Positions 47,001 to 59,508 of a stretch of DNA of 64,000 nucleotides are shown here, piece by piece; position 1 is the first letter of the stretch; each line of letters starts with the position of its first letter. The notes below the pieces were generated by a model, which worked only from the letters and a program-made list of their open reading frames with translations, ran no database searches and was not told the origin of the DNA. The DNA is from Epiperipatus broadwayi. Taxonomy: Eukaryota > Onychophora > Udeonychophora > Euonychophora > Peripatidae. Both the position numbers and the translations under genes were made by a program. The DNA lies in the NCBI GenBank assembly GCA_028023455.1, contig JAQFVV010006309.1, forward strand, positions 4,071,482 to 4,135,481. The letters are read 5' to 3'.

Positions 47001-47190
47001 AATAATTAGGAATTTCTTTATAAAAATTAGTTTTATGTTTAGGCTTAGTCCTAGAGCTGTAATTGAAACCCTTGTCATTATCGTTATTATTATCATCATC
47101 ATCATCGTCATCAACATTTTAATTAATGAGCTGTTTAACTGTTTAAAGGCCATAAATAAATATTGATTTTATAATATTTAGTGATCTCTT
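44001..47190. other. AT-rich DNA with fold-back element and possible element start
   Basis: No coding signature; the 98-residue antisense frame at 45871-46167 lacks any motif. A TATATATTGTGCCATTAC at 44531 could be the left end of the element whose right end is at 47772, but the ends match poorly, so this is not called. Confidence 0.4.
44290..44445. repeat. fold-back element, small
   Basis: Outer arms TACAGAAGAACTTTCA and TGAAAGTTCTTTTGTA and inner arms GAGAACAAGAAA and TTTCTTGTTCTC are mirrored around TCACATGA. About 150 bp in all. Confidence 0.65.
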
Positions 47191-47439
47191 AGTATTATTA
47201 TAACCACATCCCATCATCTATTTCATGCAAGGATGAGTGAATTGCCATCCTAAATTAGTTATATATAATCTGAGCTAGTAAACTTATAAAAACATTGAAA
47301 CACATTTGTTATGCTAAGATCTGAGAAATGATTTATGTCTAATATACTCCGCTTTGGTTTAAAGATGTTTTACTTTTACCTAACTATTAGTGCTTATAGT
47401 GATATGGCTCAAAAAGCAAAATCTTCCATTTTTATTATA

Positions 47440-47769
47440 AATAAAGTACCAAAAAGGGGATTCAAACCCGGTACATGTGAAAGGTTATTAGATATAACCA
47501 TGTCTAGATTCAGATAATCTAGTGGCGCCCTGCTAGACCATATTCACTTAGTATTTGTTTAAACATGCACTTAACATCAAACCAAGAAATGAAAGGGGAT
47601 AAGATCTACTGCCTGTATACCTGAGTTATATTTTATTGAATTACTAGTGTACTCACTTCACGTGATTTCATATAATACTGGTTATTAATAATTTGATCAA
47701 CCTTTAATCTTGATATTTGGACTCCTTTACTCAGGTATAGTAATATCTTTTGAACTCATTTATTAGGTT

Positions 47770-47772
<3 letters not shown>
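47440..47772. repeat. right-end remnant of a TG...CA element
   Basis: Includes a tRNA-like antisense B box (GGGGATTCAAACCCGGTAC), then ATCTAGTGGCGCCCTGCTAG (the GGCGCC block shared with E3 and E5), and ends TTATTAGGTTACA exactly at a long (TA)n. The left end of this element was not identified. Confidence 0.45.

Positions 47773-47850
<78 letters not shown>
47773..47850. repeat. (TA)n microsatellite, about 78 bp
   Basis: The longest pure AT dinucleotide tract in the window. It abuts the GGTTACA element end. Confidence 0.95.
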
Positions 47851-47854
<4 letters not shown>

Positions 47855-48171
47855 GCAATTATTAATTACAGTGAATTCTCAATTCATAATTTTTTTAAAG
47901 ATCAGAAAAAATAAATGCTAGATACATAAAAATGATTGAACATATGTCTATTAAAAATTAAAGATAAGAAGCAATTTAATTAAGTTAGCCATTAGCTTTA
48001 AATACAATTAATATATTATGATTTCAAATATTTTTTGCAAAATGTGTGTGTGATATATAGATATAGCAGAGCATATATAATAGAATATGTTCAATGCTTT
48101 AATTATAAGATTCATACCTCTGTACAATAAATATTTAAAAATATTCTCTAACTTATATAAGGCAATAAAAA

Positions 48172-48306
48172 TAAGAGTAGCTGTCTTTTCTTGTGCCTCA
48201 TTTATTAATATAGAGACTTGCATGATTGATTAAGTATTCATTTTTTTCTAAACAAACTGTTTTTCTGTATTAATAAATGAGGCACAAGAAGAGACAGATG
48301 ATGCTC
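48172..48306. repeat. fold-back element, about 40-bp arms
   Basis: Left arm 48172-48215 (with TCTTGTGCCTCATTTATTAA) and right arm 48267-48306 (with TTAATAAATGAGGCACAAGA) are inverted, with a 50-bp spacer. Confidence 0.75.
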
Positions 48307-48380
48307 TTTTCTTGTTTATTTTTGTTTTATACTAAATTAGAAAGTATTTAAAAATACTTACTGAATTTTAATCTTGAATA

Positions 48381-49520
48381 TATTCATTTCAGGGTCAGCC
48401 ATGTGATTTTCCATATGAATAAGAGATTTTAAAAACAAAATTAACAAAAACAATGTTTAAAACTCTCTTGTCAAAAAATGTGTTATAAATAATCCAATTA
48501 GATAAGAGGTTTTAAAAAAATTTCAGGCAATTAAAGTGTTCTTCAAAAATTTTATAATTAAAATAAAAAGGTGTTTAAAAAATAAATAAAAAACTGGAAT
48601 GAATTGTTCAAAACAAAAAGAAAAAATAATTTATGTAAAATCTATTTTTATTGTATTCAGCTGGATTGTCATTTTATTGAAATCACATCGAACCTTCATT
48701 ATGCTTTGTAAGTAAAAGGAGGAAAAAACTACCATCTGCTAATCTAAACTGAACATCTGAAAAAATTGACACACTATTTTGAATAAATGTAGTTAAAATG
48801 AAGAAACAACACTTATTTCAATTGCAAAGCTGATATTGTTAAAGTATATTATAGTCACATGTGAAGTGCTTAATACTTCCTATTGGGAAGAAAACAAACT
48901 AGATCATCTTGCTTTGTAAGTTTTACAATTAAAAACACTATTTAGACTTTATCTTAATTATTTTAAGTTTATATTTAATACTAAAATGCTATAGCCTACT
49001 TTATGAATTGTTTAAAACAGGAAGTGAAAGTTTAAAAAATAAATAATTAAAGTTAGTTGCATTTTAACGTAGCAGAAGTGAAAAAAAAAACGAGTTTTTT
49101 TTGTATTTATATGAATGTTATGTTAACATTTTGTAAAGTACTTTTAATACATGTTAACTAAGTGTTATTTTGTAGCAATTGTCAAATTAAAAAAAAAAAA
49201 AATAACAATTAAAAATGTAATATTTATTTTAAATGTAATGTATCCAAACACAAATCGTACAAGTGTTAAATAATTAGAGTAAATAGTTATTAACAGCTTT
49301 AAGTTAATGATTTAATTGTATCCATTAGGTTTATTTGCTCATAGTTAACCCTGCATTTGATTGCTAAAAATTAGATTTTGTGTAGATGGGCTTATGATAC
49401 ATATATTGTTGTTTGTCCACTGTCAAATAGTTTAAATATATCTGTATTCATATGAGGGAATGAATTTCTATTTGTTTTAATAAATTAGAGATCAGATTCA
49501 AAACAAGCCATCTCTGTAGA
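48381..49520. repeat. duplicated segment, uninterrupted left copy
   Basis: About 1.15 kb without ORFs. Its first 0.7 kb (48381-49095) matches 54765-55485 and its last 0.4 kb (49115-49520) matches 63572-64000, both in the same orientation and collinear. Landmarks are AATTCAGGCAATTAAAGTGT-like, GCAAAGCTGATATTGTTAAA and TAACTAAGTGTTATTTTG. It could be a dispersed repeat or a segmental duplication. The right copy is split by 8 kb. Confidence 0.75.
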
Positions 49521-50281
49521 AGTCCTAGTTTTATTAAATCAGGATTAGGACTAAAAATGTCCATTCCTTATAGTTACTATTACAGAAAAGTGTAGCAGTT
49601 ATAATTATCCCATATTACATATATGCATGTGTCTATACCAGGACACATATGAGTCAAAGAAATGTCTTATATTTATAGAAAGATAAGCTTTTGAGAGATA
49701 ATTAATGATTTTTTCTACTGAATCTAAAATCTGATTTTGAATTATTAATCTCATATCATTATATTTTTTACCTAAATGAAAACTTATAAAACTCATAAGA
49801 GATACATTACAATTAGATTCTCCCCCCCCCCCTGTAAGAATGCACCAAGTAGATGACTTTTCTTTATGGAAAATTAAAGAATTAACAGAGAATTCTTCAT
49901 GCATTAAAAAATAGAGATAGAAAAAAAACCTTTTATCCACATGTATTAAAGTTATATTTTAAGTTGATTAAAGTCCGAGATTCGCTGTACAATAAATGTA
50001 TTCAATTATATATAGATAACTGCTTTAATATTATATTATAATTGAAGATTAAGATTAAATTTAACAAAGAAGCTTTGGACATTTTATAAGTAATTAAAGG
50101 AATAATATGTAAGAGATTGGAGAAAAGGCTTTGTTAAAAGAAAGCGATATGTCAAGTGACAATTATATTTTGTAATCAAACAAATTGTTGTTATAATGTA
50201 ATATTGTGTGACCTACACTTATTCATCAGAATAACTTATGTTCTTTATGATCTAGCCAGGTCTATTAAATATTGTTAAAAA
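49521..50281. other. AT-rich DNA, nothing recognised
   Basis: Similarity to the 64-kb end may continue here, but the window stops. The antisense frame at 49605-49940 contains translated homopolymer (C11) and no motif. Confidence 0.4.
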
Positions 50282-50283
50282 TA

Positions 50284-51227
50284 TACACCTGGGTTTCTTT
50301 TTACACGGATTTATTTAACGCGATTTTGAAGTTACGCGATTCACGTTTCTCTGAAAGTCGAACTCCGATAATGTGCTATTACTTTAAATAATAAATTTTG
50401 CGCACTTACGTCATATTGAAAGTAATAGCACATTATTGGAATTCGACTTTCATCTTAGTAATTTCAATATTTTCAGTGCTTTATAATAGTAAGATTTTAT
50501 GCAATAATGAAATTAAAATCATGATTTCCACATTTTATGTATACACACATTAAATTTTACAAGATTATAATGTAAATTAATTTAAACATTGAGCGTGTTA
50601 ATTTTGCATTTTAAATCACATTCTGTTTTTGCTTTTTAAAAAAGAACATAATCAATTATTAATCATTTAGTGTCTGCAAGTTTATTTTTAAAAGGTGAGT
50701 AATAGCAGTGGGCACAATAAAAATTGAAAATTAAATTAAAGACAAAAATAAGAATTTAATTTTTAGTTGTTAGATTAATTACTAATTACGTTGTCACCAG
50801 AAAACCATTAACACAACATGAGAGTGACATTGGCGCTAGTTGTATTTCCTCTTGTGAAGAATCTGATTTTTTACCAGTTTGCAAACAGACCTGTTTATCG
50901 GCAAATAGCAATAATAATTAAAACGTGTATAAAAAAATGTAAATTACTGTAAATTATGCATAAAAATATATTGTTTTGAATAAAATTAAATATTATAGTT
51001 AAAAAAAGTTTGTCTTATATCAATTTTTTTCAAATTTGAAATTTTTTATTAGTCATATTTTATTTCCTTATTTTTTTTTGCATGAATTTTAAAGTAATTT
51101 TACGTTGGTGCTTTGCTTTTATGTGATTTTTGAAAAATCACAGTCCGTATCCCCCCTTTTTGCGCGATTTCATTTGTGCGTGTTTTCTGAGGAACCTATC
51201 TATCGCGTAAAATGAGACCGAGGTGTA
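50284..51227. mobile_element. pogo/Tigger-like MITE with TA target
   Basis: Termini TACACCTGGGTTTCTTTTTA and, inverted, TACACCTCGGTCTCATTTTA, each flanked by TA (50282-50283 and 51228-51229). The CACCT(C/G)G start followed by repeated ACGCG-type words (TTAACGCGATTTTG, TTACGCG, TTTGCGCGATTT) recalls Tigger elements of the Tc1/mariner superfamily. 0.94 kb with no transposase. An internal inverted pair lies at 50353-50385 and 50418-50452 (AAAGTCGAACTCCGATAATG, GTGCTATTAC). Confidence 0.65.
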
Positions 51228-51540
51228 TATACTGATCTATTTCCTGATATTTAAAGTCAGGTGACACCCAAATAAATTATATAAATAAAAAACATGTAAG
51301 TCATTGAAACATGCTTAGTCTGACCACTACATAGTAATTGCTTTATTTATACATTTTTTGCTTGCCCAGGGTGAGGGCTTCATTTTGTTTTGTTTTTTTG
51401 CCAGTTATTATAATCTCCCATTTGCCTGAATTGGATAGATGACATGGTTGACCAGACAATAAAGTTGCTTTTTTCTATCTATTGTAATTATATTACAAAA
51501 TCAATAAAATGTAGACAAAGCAAGGTATGCTGGGAAAATG
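51228..51540. other. AT-rich DNA, nothing recognised
   Basis: May contain the decayed start of the following retroelement. Confidence 0.35.
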
Positions 51541-54300
51541 GCATTCAACTATGTGTTAAGTTGTATGATGCTCTAGGGGAAATGGAGAATCCAGTTATAT
51601 AAATATATTGAAAATAATGAGGTTATTGCATATATAAAAAAATTGAGGATTAACAAAATGCAGAATAAAGAGAGAAAGAATGAGGAAGAACAGGAAATGA
51701 TTGAAGCAGACAGTTTAGAAACAAATTATGAAGAAGATACTATAGGAAAAAAAATAATTTAGTGACTTCTGAAATGGACAAGGTTCATACAGATAGTGAT
51801 ACACACGTACAAATAGAGCAAAAGGTCATTAATGAAGAGATGAAAATTCCTGAGAGTACTGAAGTGTCATCACAGTTAGATATTTTGAAGATAATTAACA
51901 CATTATTCAAACAGATGGAAAAATGAATGGAAGTTAATCAAAAACAGAGGAATTTAGAGATGCAAAAACAGATGGAAGTAATGATAAAAAAACATTTTGA
52001 CAAAAGTTAGAAATATTAGATCAAAACTCAAAGAAAATCAGCATAAGATGGAGGAACAGATAGAGCAAATAAAACCAAGTATGAAAGAAAACTGTTTATG
52101 TAAAAGAAAAATATAAAGATACAGGGAGAAAATTTAAAAAAATAAGCTTGAGACAAACAAAACACTCAAAAATATGCAATACACCTTTGCAAAAAAAATC
52201 CAACAATTTGAGAGTGAAGTGAATACATCTCAAAAAATCAGAAATAACAGTGCAAATAATACTACATCAAATAGATCAGCAGAAGACAGAAATGGAAGTT
52301 TTATCAAAACTTTATAATCAAGTGATACAAGACAATCTGAATACACAAATTATAAAATTCAAATCTGACATGATGTGAGAAAAGAGGTGAAAATTTAATA
52401 GAGTTACATACATGCCCTACCTGTAGATTATAAAAGAAAGGAAAAAATAATGTGGAGGTGGCGCATAGCCTTAACAACAATATTACTCTAAATAAACTTG
52501 GAGAAGTGAATCAATCCTATATAGCTAACCAGCCAATAGATGTCAATAAAAAAGAGGACCATCAAATAATAAATATTATATCAACTAATATGAACAATAG
52601 TTTCATAACCAAGCTGTTACAATTAAGATCTACAAAGTATTGCCATATGAAAATACACTGGTCTATTTAAATGGACTTGGTGAATTATTTGCATTTTATA
52701 GCTTAACATATAATAAAAAATTATTATTGCCATTAATTACTTAGGTGATGTGCCCAAGGATTGGTGGAACTCATGATACCACCATCTGAGTATGAAGAGG
52801 AAATAGTGCAAAGTTTGTGCTGCATCAGATATCTTACATACAATATAAGTCAAGCACTGGAGAAAGCTTATCACACTTTTTTTAAGGCAGATGGCAAAAT
52901 TCTTTTTCCCTGCCAAAAAGCCATATTATTCATCTTATAAGGCATAATTTGTTAGCTAACATTAAACACATCATTTTGGCTAACAATTGACTGACTATTG
53001 AAAGATTAGCAGATCTAGATCTGAAAATACCTTATCCAGGTGAAAGAAATTGTTATGAATCACATTGTACAAGCACTTGTATAGAAATTTTAACAAACCT
53101 GACTGGAAGACATTTCATCAATATCTGGACTTATATATTTTGCAACCCCTGGAGAAAGAAAAAATACATCTCTATTTGAGATAAATCTTATTTTCAGAAG
53201 CTTATGGATAAAATAAGTCCCAAACAGGATTGAAGCAATATTAACAGGGTGATCAACCCACTCTTAAGGAAAAATTATGAGAACTTTAATGGAGTATTCC
53301 TCTCTTTGGAAATCCCAAAATATAAAATAGGATCATTTAATATGATAAAGAAGTGTGGAAATATTATTTATCCAACATAATCTTCAATGATGATAATAAT
53401 TTTCCATTCCAAGTGATGTAAGCTTGTCCAATGTTGGCAATAAAGTTAGGAAAAATGCATCTTCAGGCATTAATTAATACTGGACACCAGGTATCTATCA
53501 TGTCAGAAAAGACATTAAAAAAGCTTGAAGAAAATGGGTAAAAATTCTCACTATACTATTGTGCCATACAAATATTAGTTTGCCTAATGGAAAACATGTT
53601 AAGCTGGAAATCAATCAAATATGGGTAAACCTGAAATTTGGTACTTTATCTGCAGAACACATATTTTAGGTTATGCCTGCTATGATATGCGAAACTATTC
53701 TGGGATCATACTTTTTGACTCAGTACCAATAGATTATAAAAAAAATAAATTGTGATATAAAAAGGGAGAAATAGAATTTAGTAAAGTTAATGGTGATGCT
53801 ATTAACCTTATTAATTGCATTAAAATCTCAGAATAGGACATTAAAAATAAGTTAAAAGAGGCAGGTATGTCATACCAATGTATTATGGAGGGGTAGAAAT
53901 TTTTTTAAGACTTATGCAAATGTTTTTCCAATCCAACCAGGTGTTGCAGAGCATATCATATCAGGAAAGCAGATGCTAATCAACTATTAAAATTCTATGA
54001 GATCAATAAATCCATACTATGGAAAAATCCAAAAACCTTTTAACTGACAGTGGCTCATGTAAATGGAAAAGATGGGTGGAACAAAATGAAATTAAACACA
54101 TATTAACATCTTATGTAACCCTCAATCAGATCCTTGTGAGAGAGTTAAGCTTAAACTCAATTGACTTTTCAAGACTTATTTAGACACCATAAACTATTGT
54201 GGATGGGTGAACCAAGTAAATATGGTGATTAATTAATTGAATTGGACTATTCATGTATCCACAGTTTTACTCCTGTACAGCTTTATTATGAAAAGCATTG
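51540..54300 (+). pseudogene. LTR-retroelement gag-pol relic (Ty3/gypsy-like)
   Basis: A long, stop-riddled plus-strand stretch whose codon-like composition differs from its surroundings. 51640-52450 encodes Glu/Lys/Gln-rich, coiled-coil-like sequence (gag-like). 52730-53200 has gag-capsid-like traces. Near 53430-53540 a frame reads KLGKMHLQALINTGHQVSIM, matching a retroelement aspartic protease active site, but with N-T-G where D-T/S-G is required. ILGSYFL at about 53700 matches the conserved I-L-G-x-D-F-L near the protease end. RT catalytic blocks were not found. A terminal stretch (about 54165-54290, LLWMGEP...TPVQLYYEKH) may be integrase-like. No LTRs were identified. An inactive old copy. 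Confidence 0.5.
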
Positions 54301-54764
54301 ATTAATATTAATAAAAACACCAACACTGTCAAGTGTTGGTGGCTGCGCTTCACAGCCGATGCTTTGACACATTAAAAAACACCAATGCTTGTTATCATAG
54401 AGGATATAAATAAAAAAGAGAACTGGAATGAAGCTAAAAGTAAAATAAAGAAAATGAATGAACAAAGACAGGCCCAAAGCAAAAATAAATCTTGCCATTT
54501 CTATGTTGGTAATAATGACACCAAGTATCAACAAGCCATAAATAAATGAAAACATTTTTTTTTCCTTATATGATGGCTTATTGAAAATCCTAAATAAACA
54601 AGGAAACAATGTATTTTACTAGAAAATAAAGATGACATTAAAGGTATATATATATACCAGAAGTTTGAAGCCAAGTGAGTAAAAAAAACAATAATCAACT
54701 ATAATCTTTGTGTTGCTTTTTTTTGTTTGTTTCAAAGTGTGATAATTTGATGAGAATAATGTAT
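54301..54764. repeat. SINE 3'-end fragment and small hairpin, then AT-rich DNA
   Basis: GCTGCGCTTCACAGCCGATG then CTTTGACACATTA (54340-54373) matches the CGCTTCCCGGCTGATGCTAT, GACACAT end of the SINEs. It is preceded by the hairpin ACCAACACT-GTCA-AGTGTTGGT (54319-54340). The rest, to 54764, is unassigned. Confidence 0.5.
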
Positions 54765-55485
54765 TATTCATTTAAGTGTCAGCAATGTGGTTTTCCACAT
54801 CAGTGAAAGATTTTCTAAAAAAAATAAAAATTAAAAAAAATATTTAAAACACACTTGTCAAAGAATATATTGCAAATAATGCAATTAGATAAGAGATTTA
54901 AAAAAAATTCAGGCAATTAAAGTGTTATGCAAATTAATCAATTAAATTGTTTTTTCAAAATTTTGTAATTAGAATAAAAAGGTGTTTAAAAAAATAAATA
55001 AAAAACTAGAATGATATTCAGAACAAGAAGATAAAAAAACTTATATAAAATAAATTCGTCTTATTGCTTTCATCTGGATTCTCACTTTATTCAAACCAAA
55101 TTGTACCTCTGTTATGCATAACAAGTAAAATGAGAGGGAAAACCCACTATCTGATCATCTAACCTGGTTATCAGAAAAACTCGACATGCTATTTTGAGTA
55201 AATGTGTTTAAAATTAAAAAAAATGTCTATTCCAATTGCAAAGCTGACATTGTTAAAGTATATTATGGTCACATAAGAACTGTTTAATACTTCTCATCAG
55301 GTAGAAAATAAACTATAGTTATCATGCTTTGTAAAGTTTACACTTAAAAAGGACTATTTAGACTTGAATTATTACAAGTTCATATTTAATATTAATATGC
55401 TATATCTTATCTTATAAATTATTTAAAATAGGAAGCAAAAGTAAAAAAAAATAATTAATTAGAGTTAGTTGCATTTTAATATAGC
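54765..55485. repeat. duplicated segment, right copy, first half
   Basis: Diverged match to 48381-49095, including AATTCAGGCAATTAAAGTGT, AAAAGGTGTTTAAAAAAATA and GCATTTTAATATAGCTG. It ends at a (CT)n(TA)n tract where the satellite array begins. Its second half is at 63572. Confidence 0.75.
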
Positions 55486-55497
55486 TGAAAAAAAAAA

Positions 55498-55500
55498 TTG

Positions 55501-55532
<32 letters not shown>
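55498..55532. repeat. (CT)n(TA)n microsatellite
   Basis: About eight CT units followed by about eight AT units, forming the left border of the satellite array. Confidence 0.9.
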
Positions 55533-58276
55533 GTCCACAGATGGCGTCCTACCAAGACTGCCAATCAAGCGTATGTTTTGTTTACATAAACGTCAGAGTA
55601 GTTAGTATTCACTATCTCTAACTATAATTCCACTTTCAGATCATGATTTCAAGCTATTTGCTATCGTCAGTGAAAGACAGGAATAAAGAAACTAGATCTG
55701 AATACAAACTCTGAGTGTTTATGAAACAATTTCTATTCAGCTTGCAAGCGTGAATTTTTTAGACACGTAATGTCTTCAAACTCAGCATAGCAAACCAGAT
55801 AGCTACATGGGTCTGATCTCAGTTCAGCATCACCACATAGTAGAAGCCTCTGCAATCTATATCATTGCAAGAAAGACCTCAAAGGTACATTTATGATAAA
55901 CTAAAATGCAAGTTAAAAAAACTTGCTAACGCTTGTATTTATGTCCACAGATGGCGTCCTACCAAGACTGCCAATCAGCATGCATGTTTTGTTTACATAA
56001 ACGTCAGAGTAGTTAGTATTCACTATTCTAACTATAATTCCACCTTCAGATCATGATTTCAAGCTATTTGCTATCAGTCAGTGAAAGACAGGAATAAAGA
56101 AACTAGATCTGAATACAAACTCTGAGCGCTTATGAAACAATTTCTATTCAGCTTGCAATGTGAATTTTTTAGACACGCAATGCTCTCAAACTCAGCATAG
56201 CAAACCAGATAGCTACATGGGTCTGATCTCAGTTCAGCATCACCACATAGTAGAAGCTCTGCAACTATATCATTGCAAGAAAGACCTCAAAGGTACTATT
56301 TATGATAAACAAAAATGCAAGTTAAAAAACTTGCTAACGCTTGTATTTATGTCCACAGATGGCGTCCTACCAAGACTGCCAATCAAGCGTATGTTTTGTT
56401 TAAATAAACGTCAGAGTAGTTAGTATTCACTATCTCTAACTATAATTCCACTTTCAGATCATGATTTCAGATCATGATCTGAAAGTGGAATTATAGTTAG
56501 AGACAGTGAATACTAACTACTCTGACGTTTATGTAAACAAAACATACGCTTGATTGGCAGTCTTGGTAGGACGCCATCTGTGGACATAAATACAAGCGTT
56601 AGCAAGTTTTTTAACTTGCATTTTTGTTTATCATAAATGTACCTTTGAGGTCTTTCTTGCAATGATATAGATTGCAGAGGCTTCTACTATGTGGTGATGC
56701 TGAACTGAGATCAGACCCATGTAGCTATCTGGTTTGCTATGCTGAGTTTGAAGACATTACGTGTCTATCAAGATTCACGTTTTGCAAGCTGAATAGAAAT
56801 TGTTTCATAAACGCTCAGAGTTTGTATTCAGATCTAGTTTCTTTATTCCTGTCTTTCACTGACGATAGCAAATAGCTTGAAATCATGATCTGAAAGTGGA
56901 ATTATAGTTAGAGATAGTGAATACTAACTACTCTGACGTTTATGTAAACAAAACATACGCTTGATTGGTAGTCTTGGTAGGACGCCATCTGTGGACATAA
57001 ATACAAGCGTTAGCAAGTTTTTTAACTTGCATTTTTGTTTATCATAAATGTACCTTTGAGGTCTTTCTTGCAATGATATAGATTGCAGAGGCTTCTACTA
57101 TGTGGTGATGCTGAACTGAGATCAGACCCATGTAGCTATCTGGTTTGCTATGCTGAGTTTGAAGACACGTATGTGTCTTCAAATTCACGCTTGCAAGCTG
57201 AATAGAAATTGTTTCATAAACGCTCAGAGTTTGTATTTAGATCTAGTTTCTTTATTCCTGTCTTTCACTGACGATAGCAAATAGCTTGAAATCATGATCT
57301 GAAAGTGGAATTATAGTTAGAGATAGTGAATACTAACTACTTTGACGTTTATGTAAACAAAACATACGCTTGATTGGTAGTCTTGGTAGGACGCCATCTG
57401 TGGACATAAATACAAGCGTTAGCAAGTTTTTTAACTTGCATTTTTGTTTATCATAAATGTACCTTTGAGGTCTTTCTTGCAATGATATAGATTGCAGAGG
57501 CTTCTACTATGTGGTGATGCTGAACTGGAGATCAGACCCATGTAGCTATCTGGTTTGCTATGCTGAGTTTGAAGACATTACGTGTCTAAAAAATTCACAC
57601 TTGCAAGCTGAATAGAAATTGTTTCATAAACGCTCAGAGTTTGTATTTAGATCTAGTTTCTTTATTCCTGTCTTTCACTGACGATAGCAAATAGCTTGAA
57701 ATCATGATCTGAAAGTGGAATTATAGTTAGAGATAGTGAATACTAACTACTCTGACGTTTATGTAAACAAAAGATACGCTTGATTGGCAGTCTTGGTAGG
57801 ACGCCATCTGTGGACATAAATACAAGCGTTAGCAAGTTTTTTTAACTTGCATTTTTGTTTATCATAAATGTACCTTTGAGGTCTTTCTTGCAATGATATA
57901 GATTGCAGAGGCTTCTACTATGTGGTGATGCTGAACTGAGATCAGACCCATGTAGCTATCTGGTTTGCTATGCTGAGTTTGAAGACATTACGTGTCTAAA
58001 AAATTCACGCTTGCAAGCTGAATAGAAATTGTTTCATAAACGCTCAGAGTTTGTATTCAGATCTAGTTTCTTTATTCCTGTCTTTCACTGACGATAGCAA
58101 ATAGCTTGAAATCATGATCTGAAAGTGGAATTATAGTTAGAGATAGTGAATACTAACTACTCTGACGTTTATGTAAACAAAACATACGCTTGATTGGCAG
58201 TCTTGGTAGGACACCATCTGTGGACATAAATACAAGCGTTAGCAAGTTTTTTTTTAACTTGCATTTTTGTTTATCA
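55531..58276. repeat. 410-bp satellite array with one internal inversion
   Basis: Units are spaced 410 and 408 bp in the left part (landmark at 55631, 56041, 56449) and 411, 409, 410 and 410 bp in the right part (56487, 56898, 57307, 57717, 58127). The left part (55531 to about 56467, 2.3 units) and right part (about 56468-58276, 4.4 units) are in opposite orientation. They meet at the natural palindrome CAGATCATGATCTG. Copies look almost identical by eye, with scattered single-base differences and small indels. Each unit holds GGACGCCATCTGTGGACATA, a short hairpin GCAAGTTTTTTAACTTGC, and ACGTGTC/GACACGT words. 410 is not a multiple of three and no frame is kept through the array, so it is non-coding. 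Both borders are (TA)n. Confidence 0.9.
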
Positions 58277-59508
58277 TATATATATATTGTAACAGGATGG
58301 GAAAGATCAGTAGTCATCCCTGGGGTGATAGCAAACCATCATCATCCCAAGTCAACTTATTTAAAATTTTGAAAAGTATAAATATTATTAAAATAAGGGT
58401 TTATCACAAAAAATATATAAGCAATTTATATATTCAAGAGAACATGAGATCAAGATATCTGTGAGATCAGTCAGTTATTTAAATCAGAATAGATCAGTTA
58501 CTCCTCAGAGCAACTAAAAGCATAATTATACATCCACCACCATTATCAATTATAAAAGTAAGTAATTCTCATAAAAAATACATCAATACAATAAATTAAC
58601 AATCCTTCTTGTGGCTGGATTTGAACAATAAAAAATATAAATCAACAGTCAGTCTGGTGACTGGATTGGAAATGGGTCTTCTGGAGACCAGACTAATTCT
58701 TGAGCCTTTTCCAACTTGGGCAATTATTTAAACATAACTTTGGATGCACCAACCTAAGTGTTCATCCATCAGAATACATAACCAGAAAAATCTAAACAAT
58801 AATACTGGAACATTAAAACATGATGATCATCATCAATACTCAGGTCACTTAATACTATTAATGTACTGACCAACTGTAAACTTCATTTCTAAGACTAAAA
58901 TAAAATAAATGATAGTGCATGGGCTTTAAAGAGTATTCTCTTTTGTACCAACCAAGATTATGACTGATCATCTCTGGATGTCCAAAAGCACTAATATATA
59001 TCACCATTTATATATTCAGTTCATGCTTGAATCTAGCTCAGAGAACATAAGCTCTATTACTGTATGTGACTAAGAGATGATGGAAACAGATACTCTAAAA
59101 ATATTTAGAACCACTGGAATAATTTTTAACAACTGAATATAAGTTTATTAACAACAATAACAAAAAATTGAAATTAAGGGTCTATATGGCTATACAGGAA
59201 ATTAAGCCTTCTGATTTTGATTAATATACACAATAATAAAAGTTATATTGTGATTCACAAGATTAATATACAAATTTCAAGTTATTATATTGATTACATT
59301 ACTTCTTAATAGGTTTCTATAAATGCATACATATATATGTACATAGACATGTGTTTTATAATATACAATGAAAAACTTCAATTGATATTTATCAAAATTT
59401 AAGAATGACTAAAATTTTACATAAATTTGTATTTATCACAACAATAAAAACATATAAATTTAATGTGTCTATCTGACACACATTTGATATATATATATAT
59501 ATTTATAT

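Noticed and set aside
44531-47772. A complete TG...CA element between TGTGCCATTAC and GGTTACA
   Set aside because: The right end is convincing, but the proposed left end matches it poorly, so only the right-end remnant is called.
55865-56423. Open frames of 63 and 87 residues in the satellite
   Set aside because: They arise from one strand of a 410-bp repeat whose length is not a multiple of three; no frame is maintained between units.
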